61,186 nucleotides of DNA from Rikenellaceae bacterium (GTDB lineage Bacteria > Bacteroidota > Bacteroidia > Bacteroidales > Rikenellaceae). The stretch's first letter is position 1. Each line of letters begins with the position of its first letter. The stretch covers positions 1-61,186 of the forward strand of contig SUZE01000004.1 of the NCBI GenBank assembly GCA_015060075.1. Direction: 5' to 3'. The notes beneath the pieces are model-generated. The model was not told the origin of the DNA. It did not search any database and worked only from the letters and a program-made list of their open reading frames with translations. The position numbers and the translations under genes were made by a program. Positions 53,850-61,186 of this stretch are shown here, in pieces.

Positions 53850-53904
53850 TAAAAATTAAAAATCAGCATAGGGGCAATAGGGCATTCTACGCCCTATAAC
53901 CCCT
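53850..53904 (-). terminator. Terminator of the nucleotidyltransferase gene
   Basis: Hairpin AGGGGCAATAGGGC / GCCCTATAACCCCT (12 of 14 pairs), followed on the minus strand by GATTTTTAATTTTTAAC. Confidence 0.6.
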
Positions 53905-53920
53905 AATACCCAAAGTGTTA

Positions 53921-54838
53921 CTATTTCCACAAATCGCGAGGATAAACGCCCTCCTCAATCAACTTCTCAATCTTAGCAACCAACATAGGCTTATCCTCCT
54001 TGTAGGTTACGCCAAACCACTGTGCAGTGGTCGAAAGCACCTTCAAACGAGCATCGCCCGAAGCAACCAACTTATTAACCATCAACGGAATGAAGAACTC
54101 CGCTTTGAGGTTGGTCTTAACATCGTCAGAAGCGAGGAACTCCTTGAAGCCCTCTGCCGAATGAGCGAAATAGTCAGGTGTAAAGCCGAAGAAGTTCATC
54201 GAAACAGGAGTATCCTCTGCGAGTGGCTGGTCGTCACCCAAGTCGTGGAATACGATAGTACCCTCTGCATTGCGCTCAATCTTGGTGCGCTCAACCATAG
54301 AGGTCAAGAAACGATTCTCATCAACTGTACATACACCGCGCGATACAGTACCATTGTCCGACAAAGTCTTATTAACCTCGTAGCCAATCATTGCGTACTC
54401 ACCCTTTGCGCCATCGAGTTGCGAAAGGTACTCTCCCATTACACGATATGCGTCTGTGCCATAGAAGTCGTCAGAGTTGATAACTGCAAATGGCTCGTGA
54501 ACAGCCGTAGCACCCATCATCACAGCGTGATTTGTTCCCCATGGCTTCTCGCGTCCCTCAGGTACAGAGAAACCCTCTGGCAAGTAGTCCAACTCCTGGA
54601 ATACGAAATCTACCTCGATGCGACCACCGAAGCGCTCCGGTGCAAACATCTCCTTAAACTCCTTCTCAAAAGAGTGGCGAATTACGAATACCACCTTACC
54701 GAAACCTGCGCGAATAGCGTCATAAATCGAATAATCAATAATTGCCTCGCCGTTAGGACCTACTCCGTCCATCTGTTTCAACGAGCCATAGCGTGAGCCC
54801 ATACCGGCTGCAAGCACCAAAAGTGTAGGTTTTACCAT
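53921..54838 (-). CDS. Sugar-nucleotide nucleotidyltransferase family protein
   Basis: A 305-residue NTP_transferase-fold enzyme. The nucleotide loop LAAGMGSRYGSLKQMDGVGPNGE opens the protein, FAVINSDDFYGTDAY provides the metal-binding DD, and EKPWGTNHAVMMG resembles substrate-binding segments of UTP-glucose-1-phosphate uridylyltransferase and relatives. It probably makes a nucleotide-activated sugar. The GSLKQMD variant of the signature is not that of GalU or RfbA, so the sugar is unassigned. Confidence 0.85.
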   Translation of the reverse strand: MVKPTLLVLAAGMGSRYGSLKQMDGVGPNGEAIIDYSIYDAIRAGFGKVVFVIRHSFEKEFKEMFAPERFGGRIEVDFVFQELDYLPEGFSVPEGREKPWGTNHAVMMGATAVHEPFAVINSDDFYGTDAYRVMGEYLSQLDGAKGEYAMIGYEVNKTLSDNGTVSRGVCTVDENRFLTSMVERTKIERNAEGTIVFHDLGDDQPLAEDTPVSMNFFGFTPDYFAHSAEGFKEFLASDDVKTNLKAEFFIPLMVNKLVASGDARLKVLSTTAQWFGVTYKEDKPMLVAKIEKLIEEGVYPRDLWK

Positions 54839-54894
54839 AGTTATATTGTTTTGTTAAATTGTGTTAGTTTTCACATTTGAGTATAAAATACTCA

Positions 54895-54902
54895 CAAAGA
54901 TA
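54895..54902 (-). promoter_or_regulatory. -7 box of the nucleotidyltransferase gene
   Basis: TATCTTTG on the minus strand, 56 bases before the start. The nearest TTTG boxes are 12 and 16 bases upstream, shorter than usual. Confidence 0.45.
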
Positions 54903-54968
54903 TATATTTTTTGGCAAACAAAAAAGAGGAAACCGAAATTTCCTCTTTCGAAATCAAACTTTTAATCT

Positions 54969-56603
54969 TTATTTGGCTCTCGCCTTGAAATCTGCTATAA
55001 CATTTCCAAATACATCTTTTGCTACAACGCGAATCTCTGCATTATAGTCCATCGGAATATATTGCCAAATATGATATCCCTTCTTCGGAACCTGCCAAGC
55101 TGCCTTTTTCAATCTCGCCTCCTCGGGAACTTCACCGGCATTACTACGTTCGAGTTGAGGCCAATACCAATCGCGATATTGAAGGTCGAAATAACGCTTT
55201 GCTGCTCTACCTCTACCACCGGTGCTCTCTATAAATTCACAAGTGTATGCACCCCATACATTTACAAGAATAGCAGGTCTATCGTCCGGTTTTGCAGCCT
55301 CAACCTCTTGTTCGTAACGGACTTTTGTGCCGGTACGCTCGGTAATAGGATAGTGCCATTTGTGCTCACCGTTATCATACACACGATAATGAGCTATACC
55401 CTCGTTATCGCCATAAGGAATATATGTTCTCTTAATTTTTCCATCTTTGAATGAATAGTGTGCAATGGCAGCAGGCGTACCTTCGCAGTTGTCGTATGTA
55501 TACCAACCCGTTCCAGCCCCTGATGGATGCATGAATTGGTAGAATGGCATATCGTTCCATCTCTTTTTCTGCGAATGGTCGGCGTGATGATGTCCAATCA
55601 GAGCCACAACTTCAAACCCCTTGAAGTAGTTCATAACTCGTTCGCAATCGAGCTGCAACGGTTTGCCCGAATAACCGAAAATTCCTGCATGAGCAACATA
55701 TACAATACGGTCAATCTTCGAGCGGTCAAGAGCTGCAATATCCTTTTCGAGCCAATTGTGCTGATGTTCACACAAACGATACCAACACCCTGTTGTCGCA
55801 TTCAAGTCGCGAGTTGCTCGCGAATCAGATGTCAGTATAAAAAGATTGTCCACAACTACAAAGTGTTCACGACCTATCGTAAAAGAGTAGTATTCGGGTC
55901 CAAGGTCTTTGTTGAAATCTGCACGTGATTGATAAACAGTTTCCTCCGTAAAATAGGTACCCTTAGGAGGTCTGTTATGGTCATGATTACCCATACTATT
56001 AAATATAGGCGCATCTACTGGTGTATCCTCCATGTAATTCTTGAATGCATAACCTTCTGTACGACCTTTATAACCTGGTCGAGTACCGGGGTGAGTCATA
56101 TCACCCAACGAAACGACATAAACAGGACATCGACTTGCAGCAACGCTCTCCTTCAAAGTTTTTGCCAACGATGCTCGGTAGCGTGCCGTATCGTCTTTGT
56201 GATTCCACTTAAACCTTCCTGCTGTAACATGAGTATCTGCGATGGCAAACACCGAATATTCACTCTGGTCAACCTTTGTGAGTTTGAAATCGAACGACTG
56301 CTTCTTTACCTGAGGGTTTACACGCTTGTAGAACTGCGGAGCATTGCCAATACGCTCAACCTCATAACCCGAAGGGATAGAGATATGCACAAACTGACAA
56401 TGTGGGTCTTTAACCTTTGTAGGCAAAGCATAAGCACCTTTGGCGTCAGTCTTGGTCATATTGACACCATCGGTTACTACAACACCTGCAACGCCCACTC
56501 CGTCACAAGTTACCGTGCCTGTAACAGTTTTCTTTGCAGCCTCGGCAGGCAATATGCCTGCACACAATAAGGCTACAATACTAACCAATATAAATCTTTT
56601 CAT
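54969..56603 (-). CDS. Calcineurin-like phosphoesterase, paralogue A
   Basis: A 544-residue exported protein (signal peptide MKRFILVSIVALLCAGILPAEA). A Metallophos_N-type beta domain (about 25-105) is followed by the phosphoesterase core: IADTHV, VSLGDMTHPG, NSMGNHDHNRPP, AHAGIFGYSG, ALIGHHHADH. A Metallophos_C domain (PAILVNVWGAYTCEF ... WYWPQL) ends it. All core metal ligands look intact. It lies 12 bases downstream of paralogue B. The first 110 residues are nearly identical to B at DNA level, while the rest is clearly diverged. Confidence 0.92.
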   Translation of the reverse strand: MKRFILVSIVALLCAGILPAEAAKKTVTGTVTCDGVGVAGVVVTDGVNMTKTDAKGAYALPTKVKDPHCQFVHISIPSGYEVERIGNAPQFYKRVNPQVKKQSFDFKLTKVDQSEYSVFAIADTHVTAGRFKWNHKDDTARYRASLAKTLKESVAASRCPVYVVSLGDMTHPGTRPGYKGRTEGYAFKNYMEDTPVDAPIFNSMGNHDHNRPPKGTYFTEETVYQSRADFNKDLGPEYYSFTIGREHFVVVDNLFILTSDSRATRDLNATTGCWYRLCEHQHNWLEKDIAALDRSKIDRIVYVAHAGIFGYSGKPLQLDCERVMNYFKGFEVVALIGHHHADHSQKKRWNDMPFYQFMHPSGAGTGWYTYDNCEGTPAAIAHYSFKDGKIKRTYIPYGDNEGIAHYRVYDNGEHKWHYPITERTGTKVRYEQEVEAAKPDDRPAILVNVWGAYTCEFIESTGGRGRAAKRYFDLQYRDWYWPQLERSNAGEVPEEARLKKAAWQVPKKGYHIWQYIPMDYNAEIRVVAKDVFGNVIADFKARAK

Positions 56604-56615
56604 TGTACTCTATTT

Positions 56616-58253
56616 TTATTTTGCGTGAAGTTCAATCTCGGCAATTACATTGCCCAAAACATCTTTTGCCACAGCCTTAATTGTTGCATCAGGGTCTGCC
56701 GGAATATATCTCCAAATATGGTAGCTACGCTTTGGACGCTGCCAATTAGCCTTGTAAAGACGCTGTCCTTCCGGGAGTTCACCGGCCTCACTCTTTGCGT
56801 ATGTATCCCAATACCAATCACGGAAATTGAGGTCGAAACAACGCTTTACGGTTTTACCTTTACCGCCGGTACTCTCAGTGAACTTACAGGTATATGCACC
56901 CCAAACATTCACAAGCACAGCAGGTTTTTCATCTGCGGTAATCTCCACTGTTTCAAGTTCTCGCTTCTGCTTGATACCTGTATGCTCGGTGATAGGATAA
57001 TTCCACTTGTAATTGCGGTTATCATAAGCACGATACTTCAAACCTTTGTTGTCACCATAAGGGGCAATAGTACGGGTAAACTTGCCATTCTGAAATGTAT
57101 AATCCGTAATTGCAGCGGGCGAACCCTCGCAGTTGTCGTAGGTATACCACGCAGTTCCCGCAGCCGATGGGTGGTAGAATTGGTAGAGAGGTTTTCCATT
57201 CCAATCCCTTTTAAATACAGTATGGTCAGAGTGGTGGTGACCGATAAGAGCCACAACCTCATATCCCTTGAAGTAGTCGAGCATCCTCTCCAAATCCATC
57301 TGCATCTTCTTGCCTGAATAGCCAAACAATCCGCAGTGTGCCAACAACACAACACGGTCCACCTTACTCTTATCGAGAACTGCTATATCCTGTGCGAGCC
57401 ACTTGTGCTGATATTCATCGAGGCGATACCAATAACCCTTGGTAGCATTAGGGTCCGTTGTCGGACCAGCATCCTTGGTGATAACGAATGTATTATCAAC
57501 AACTACATAGTGCTCACGACCGATATTGAACGAGTAGTATTCAGGTCCCAAATCACGATGGTAATCTGCGCGAGAGAGATAGACGGTCTCGTCATTGAAC
57601 ATCTCGCCCTTTGGAGCGTGGTTGTGGTCGTGGTTACCGACTGCATTGAAGATTGGAAAATCTACATCGGTATCTCTCATGTAATCACTGAGCGAATATC
57701 CTCCCTCACGGCCCTTCCAACCCGGACGTGAGCTGGTCTGCGTCATATCGCCCAACGAAACCATATAGACAGGGTGTTTGAGACTTGCAGCATACTCTCG
57801 CATAAACGGAACAACCTCATTTTTGTATTTCTCCGTACCACGATGGTCTGAACGTTTTGAATATACATCAGTGATGTGGTGGTCGGCAAGAGTCAAAACC
57901 GAATAAATCGACTGGTCAACCTTTGTGAGTTTGAAATCGAACGACTGCTTCTTCGCCTTCGGATTTACACGCTTGTAGAACTGCGGAGCATTGCCAATAC
58001 GCTCAACCTCATAACCCGAAGGGATAGAGATATGCACAAACTGACAATGTGGGTCTTTAACCTTTGTAGGCAAAGCATAAGCACCTTTGGCGTCTGTCTT
58101 GGTCATATTGACACCATCGGTTACTACAACACCTGCAACGCCCACTCCGTTACAAGTTACAGTGCCTGTAACAGTTTTCTTTGCAGCCTCGGCGGGCAAT
58201 ATGCCTACGCACAAGATGGCAACAATCGCAAGGATAAAGTTTTTTGCTTTCAT
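56616..58253 (-). CDS. Calcineurin-like phosphoesterase, paralogue B
   Basis: A 545-residue exported tandem paralogue of the preceding entry: signal peptide (LAIVAILCVGILPAEA), Metallophos_N domain, core motifs LADHHI, VSLGDMTQTS, NAVGNHDHNHAP, AHCGLFGYSG, ALIGHHHSDH, and the same C-terminal domain (PAVLVNVWGAYTCKF). It is first in the two-gene operon, with the promoter box at 58300. Together with the protein at 37543 the window encodes three secreted phosphoesterases of this kind. Likely role is phosphate or nucleotide scavenging, inferred from the fold. Confidence 0.92.
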   Translation of the reverse strand: MKAKNFILAIVAILCVGILPAEAAKKTVTGTVTCNGVGVAGVVVTDGVNMTKTDAKGAYALPTKVKDPHCQFVHISIPSGYEVERIGNAPQFYKRVNPKAKKQSFDFKLTKVDQSIYSVLTLADHHITDVYSKRSDHRGTEKYKNEVVPFMREYAASLKHPVYMVSLGDMTQTSSRPGWKGREGGYSLSDYMRDTDVDFPIFNAVGNHDHNHAPKGEMFNDETVYLSRADYHRDLGPEYYSFNIGREHYVVVDNTFVITKDAGPTTDPNATKGYWYRLDEYQHKWLAQDIAVLDKSKVDRVVLLAHCGLFGYSGKKMQMDLERMLDYFKGYEVVALIGHHHSDHTVFKRDWNGKPLYQFYHPSAAGTAWYTYDNCEGSPAAITDYTFQNGKFTRTIAPYGDNKGLKYRAYDNRNYKWNYPITEHTGIKQKRELETVEITADEKPAVLVNVWGAYTCKFTESTGGKGKTVKRCFDLNFRDWYWDTYAKSEAGELPEGQRLYKANWQRPKRSYHIWRYIPADPDATIKAVAKDVLGNVIAEIELHAK

Positions 58254-58299
58254 TTTGTTTGTGTATTAATTGGTTTAGTACTAAAATTGATTCTAACCG

Positions 58300-58307
58300 C
58301 AAAGATA
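58300..58307 (-). promoter_or_regulatory. -7 box of the phosphoesterase pair
   Basis: TATCTTTG on the minus strand, 46 bases before the start. The terminator of the third LRR gene overlaps the region where a -33 box would lie. Confidence 0.5.
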
Positions 58308-58310
58308 ACA

Positions 58311-58347
58311 AAAAAACGGAAAACAAAAAAGTCGTCTTCCGTTTTTT
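58311..58347 (-). terminator. Terminator of the third LRR lipoprotein gene
   Basis: An 11-bp stem AAAAAACGGAA / TTCCGTTTTTT, whose U-rich arm acts as the tail on the minus strand. Confidence 0.75.
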
Positions 58348-58373
58348 CTGCTTTTATATCTCTTTATTAATTA

Positions 58374-59519
58374 TTAAAAGTCATGTCCAACAATATATCT
58401 TTCATATTTACTCCAATTTTCAGCAGCCTTGTAGTTCTCTACGGATTCGGTTGGCACATAAATTTTACAACCAATAGGAGTATCCTTTCCATTCTCGAAG
58501 TTGTCAAACACGCTCTCTCCAAGTACCGGTGGCATAACAGATTTGCAATACACACTCTTCAAACTCTCGCTATAATAGAATGCGTAATCTCCAATCGAAG
58601 TAACACTTTGAGGAATAGTTATATCAGTTAGTCGGCTTTCGTAAAATGCCATAGCACTGATAGCCGTAACCCCCTCAGCAATTTCGTACACTCTAATACC
58701 TTTTGGGGCGAAATTCATCAAAACATTATCAATAATCAGACAACGATTATCCTCCGACGCAAATTTGCCATAGAATGCACTCATTGCACTACAACCAAAA
58801 AACGCCGACTCGCCAATGGTCTCAACACTCTCGGGAATGGTTATCTCTTTGAGTCTTACGCATGCTCCAAAAGCCGATTCTCCAATGCTCTTTACACGAT
58901 TTCCGAGCGTTACATTTTCAAGATAGACACAATCGGAAAATGCCCAACCGGCAACCTCGATAACGCTATTAGGCAAAGCAATGCTCTTTAAATTTTCACA
59001 ACCATAGAATACTGATTCTCCGATTTTTAACACAGCTGACTTAAAGCGAATTTTACCTGCACCATTTTCGTAGATATTAGACTCTATCTCCACACCAAAC
59101 GCAGTTGCATCAAACGGCTCTGCAACCTTATTATCAGTCGAAGTATAGGATATTTCGAGATACTCATCTCGGAACACCTCTTGCGATATCGACAGCTCCT
59201 CTGCAAGACCGTACTCCTCATTAGCCACAACAATCTTTGCAGTGCGCACAGCATCGCCATTGTTTTCAAGTAGCGAAAATTGCAACACACTTCCTCCCTT
59301 TGAACCTGTTTCGGTCTTGATTACAACCCAATCACAATCACTTGTCGCACTCCACGAGCAGGTAGCCTCGACCTCAACCGAGAACTCGGCAGCCTCATAC
59401 CACGCATCAATCCTATTTTGCGAGAGATTAATAGATGGCGTTATAGGTGTTGTCTCGCTATCGCAACTTACAGCAAAAAGTCCGACAATCGCTGATAAAA
59501 ATAGAATAATTTTCTTCAT
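58374..59519 (-). CDS. BspA-type LRR lipoprotein, short single-module form
   Basis: A 381-residue lipoprotein (lipobox LFAVSC). A BACON domain spans about 32-118 (INLSQNRIDAWYEAAEFSVEVEA ... DWVVIKTE). One module follows: header YTSTDNKVAEPFD ... NIYENGAGKIRFKS, about six LRR_5 units, one FYGKFASEDNRCLIIDN island, and the footer YCKSVMPPVLG ... IYVPTESVENYK. It has the same plan as the modules at 25-27 kb but different flanking DNA. Confidence 0.92.
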   Translation of the reverse strand: MKKIILFLSAIVGLFAVSCDSETTPITPSINLSQNRIDAWYEAAEFSVEVEATCSWSATSDCDWVVIKTETGSKGGSVLQFSLLENNGDAVRTAKIVVANEEYGLAEELSISQEVFRDEYLEISYTSTDNKVAEPFDATAFGVEIESNIYENGAGKIRFKSAVLKIGESVFYGCENLKSIALPNSVIEVAGWAFSDCVYLENVTLGNRVKSIGESAFGACVRLKEITIPESVETIGESAFFGCSAMSAFYGKFASEDNRCLIIDNVLMNFAPKGIRVYEIAEGVTAISAMAFYESRLTDITIPQSVTSIGDYAFYYSESLKSVYCKSVMPPVLGESVFDNFENGKDTPIGCKIYVPTESVENYKAAENWSKYERYIVGHDF

Positions 59520-59558
59520 TTTTTTGATACATTTTGCTCATTACGCAATTACTTGATG

Positions 59559-59589
59559 CAAAATTAGCAGTTTTATTAGATATAACAAA
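59559..59589 (-). promoter_or_regulatory. Promoter of the third LRR lipoprotein gene
   Basis: TTTG (59586-59589), 19-base spacer, TAATTTTG (59559-59566) on the minus strand, 39 bases before the start codon. Confidence 0.7.
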
Positions 59590-59644
59590 TAATAATTTCA
59601 AAAATTATTCGTACCTTTACCGAGTTAATTGGACTCATTTTGCA

Positions 59645-60496
59645 ATGAAACATCTTGATAAGATAAATTCATGGTTCGGAGGAGTATTTCGCAAACGCAG
59701 AATTTCGCTCCTCGATAACACTGAGGAGCAGTGGCATGCAGAGTTATCACCTGCATCTCTGACGGCAATAGGTGTAGCGGTGGTGACACTTGTTTTTGGC
59801 ATTTTGCTGATACTTGTCGCCTATACTCCTATACTCGACCTTATGCCGGGTTATCGCACCAATGCAGGTCGTTCTCGCGAGATGCTTATTCGCAGTATCG
59901 TTCGCATAGACTCGTTAGAGCGCAAAATGAACGACATGCTCACCTACAACGAGAACAGAATACTTGTCGTTAGTGGCAAAACACCTGCTATGCAGTCGGT
60001 GAAGAACGATTCATTGCAGCGAAACAAATCTTTTGTTGCGCCATCGAAGGCGGATTCGCTTTTGCGCAAAAAAATCGAAAATGACGAGCGTTATCGCCTT
60101 AACGAGGCAAAGCCTAAATCGGCAATACAAAACTCGCTGAATGCGGTGTCGCCAATGTATGGACTCATTTCCGAACGCTTTAACACAAAGGGATTGCTCG
60201 GTGTTCGCATAAACGGCACACGAGATGCGCAGGTGTCGGCGATTGCTGACGGCGTAGTGGTTTTGAGTGATTGGTCACCCGAAGTGGGATATAGTGTAGT
60301 AATTCAGCACAAGGATAACTATTTATCGGTATATCGCCACCTCTCCGGAGTACTTCTCTCAAAGGGTGAGCGTGTGCAAAGCGCACAGGCAATAGGTTAT
60401 GCCGGTAGCGACAACAAAGAGGAGTTGTCGATGCTCGAATTTGAACTTTGGCGCGATGGCAAGGCGGTAAATCCCGAACTCTATATTATTTTCTAA
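59645..60496 (+). CDS. M23 (LytM)-family protein lacking its zinc ligands
   Basis: The start is set at 59645 (MKHLDKINSWFGGVFRKR); the frame is open further upstream through the LRR3 promoter, which is rejected. The 283-residue protein has one membrane helix (about 42-62, AVVTLVFGILLILVAYTP), a coiled-coil region and a C-terminal LytM domain (about 170-283). The family's HxxxD appears as LLGVRI and the HxH as MLEFE, so all metal ligands are replaced. It is therefore probably a non-catalytic regulator of another amidase or a scaffold, like EnvC or NlpD. dxr follows after 12 bases. Confidence 0.88.
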   Translation: MKHLDKINSWFGGVFRKRRISLLDNTEEQWHAELSPASLTAIGVAVVTLVFGILLILVAYTPILDLMPGYRTNAGRSREMLIRSIVRIDSLERKMNDMLTYNENRILVVSGKTPAMQSVKNDSLQRNKSFVAPSKADSLLRKKIENDERYRLNEAKPKSAIQNSLNAVSPMYGLISERFNTKGLLGVRINGTRDAQVSAIADGVVVLSDWSPEVGYSVVIQHKDNYLSVYRHLSGVLLSKGERVQSAQAIGYAGSDNKEELSMLEFELWRDGKAVNPELYIIF

Positions 60497-60508
60497 ACAA
60501 GAAAACCG

Positions 60509-61186
60509 ATGGAGAAACAACGACTTTCGATACTTGGTTCGACAGGCTCAATAGGAGAACAAACGCTCGATATTGTACGGGAAAATCCCAACCGCTTTGA
60601 GGTCGCATCGCTCACTGCGCACAAGAATTGGCAACGCTTGGCAGAGCAGGCTGTCGCCTTCGATGCAGATACGGTGGTTATTGGCGATGAACAATACTAC
60701 AAACCTCTCAGCGAGGCTCTGGCGAACTATCCGATAAAGGTCTTTGCAGGCGATGACTCCATCGCTGCGGTTGCCGCTGCGGGAAACTGCGACACAGTGG
60801 TTAATGCGTTGGTTGGTTATGCGGGCTTGATACCTACGGCTCGTGCTATCGAGGCGCACAAGCGCATCGCCTTGGCGAACAAAGAGACTCTGGTTGTGGG
60901 AGGTGCTACTATTATGCCGATGGCAATAGCAAATAAGGCACCTATTTTGCCGATAGACTCGGAGCACTCGGCTATTTTTCAGTGTCTTATTGGCGAGAAC
61001 TCGCCATTGCGCCGACTCATCATCACTTGCAGTGGAGGAGCCTTGCGCGATATACCAAAGGAGAGGTTGGCAGATATTACCGCCGAGCAGGCACTACAAC
61101 ACCCTCGTTGGGATATGGGCGCAAAAATTACCATCGATTCGGCAACGCTCGTAAATAAGGGTTTCGAGGTTATCGAGGCGCATTGG
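60509..61186 (+). CDS. dxr: 1-deoxy-D-xylulose 5-phosphate reductoisomerase, N-terminal part
   Basis: The first 226 codons of the second enzyme of the MEP isoprenoid pathway, cut by the window end. It begins MEKQRLSILGSTGSIGEQTL (the NADPH-binding GSTGSIG loop), with ALANKETLVVGG and the substrate/metal segment PIDSEHSAIFQC. TCSGGALRD and HPRWDMGAKITIDSATLVNKG follow. No frameshift is seen. It starts 12 bases after the M23-like gene, so both are probably in one transcript. Confidence 0.97.
   Translation, partial: MEKQRLSILGSTGSIGEQTLDIVRENPNRFEVASLTAHKNWQRLAEQAVAFDADTVVIGDEQYYKPLSEALANYPIKVFAGDDSIAAVAAAGNCDTVVNALVGYAGLIPTARAIEAHKRIALANKETLVVGGATIMPMAIANKAPILPIDSEHSAIFQCLIGENSPLRRLIITCSGGALRDIPKERLADITAEQALQHPRWDMGAKITIDSATLVNKGFEVIEAHW

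Noticed and set aside
53915..54796. Long open frame (about 290 codons) on the plus strand opposite the nucleotidyltransferase
   Set aside because: It mirrors the codon structure of the real gene, has no family resemblance and no promoter. The same applies to the frames opposite galM/gltX (51699-52580), the OmpA-like gene (5487-6404) and the ABC-F gene (30939-32120).
59534..59644. Upstream start of the M23-like protein
   Set aside because: The added 37 residues overlap the promoter of the divergent LRR gene, and the ATG at 59645 gives a normal N-terminus.

Overview
The window comes from a Bacteroidales genome (phylum Bacteroidota), possibly Rikenellaceae-like; the family assignment is inference. 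Evidence for the order is the promoter signature TAnnTTTG with an upstream TTTG/TTG, the lack of Shine-Dalgarno sites, BACON-domain and BspA-type leucine-rich-repeat lipoproteins, DUF349 and DUF4919 proteins, a KMKSREG arginyl-tRNA synthetase, and an M23-type gene followed by dxr. No tRNA, rRNA, CRISPR, transposase, integrase or phage gene was found. It reads as ordinary chromosome with unusually structured spacers.

Layout. 1-8 kb: argS end, obgE, an outer-membrane beta-barrel protein, an orphan OmpR-type regulator, a small conserved protein, an OmpA-like protein and an NhaC antiporter. 8-15.4 kb (+): DUF349 protein, yidC, a DEDDy exonuclease, a MATE exporter, then hpt-queE-ftsB-like. 15.4-20.6 kb (-): ackA, a phosphotransacylase, a 126-bp palindromic element, aroQ, a polysaccharide flippase and thiL. 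20.7-24.7 kb: TPM protein and lemA (+), then fabI and a secreted nuclease lipoprotein (-). 25-33.6 kb (-): a two-module LRR lipoprotein, a pseudouridine synthase with a repeat-derived linker, and the rpe / ABC-F / rlmB / YgjP-GNAT operon. 33.7-42.2 kb: G3P dehydrogenase-like protein, GNAT, ROK regulator, fabD, a large phosphoesterase lipoprotein, ppa-panB and an acidic small protein. 42.4-48.2 kb (+): ligA-dapA-DUF4919-C11 protease. 48.5-59.5 kb (-): a second LRR lipoprotein with a long leader, gltX-galM, a nucleotidyltransferase, two tandem phosphoesterases and a third LRR lipoprotein. The window ends in an M23-like protein without metal ligands and the start of dxr (+).

The most unusual content is non-coding. 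About eighteen short arrays all have a period of exactly seven bases, but belong to several unrelated sequence families (GTTTTCC, AATTGAG, AATGGCT, TTTTGCA, AGGGTAG, TCTTTCG). They sit mostly just after stop codons, sometimes supply the stop codon, and in the pseudouridine synthase run inside the reading frame, giving 7-residue peptide repeats. Two LRR lipoprotein genes share the same 5' flank (terminator plus promoter) and 3' flank, like cassettes. One has a G10 tract in a leader hairpin. The other has a leader of about 270 nt with an 11-bp long-range helix that competes with local hairpins.

Much of the coding content is housekeeping (translation, envelope assembly, fatty-acid and coenzyme synthesis). 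It is interleaved with secreted or surface proteins typical of a gut Bacteroidales cell.
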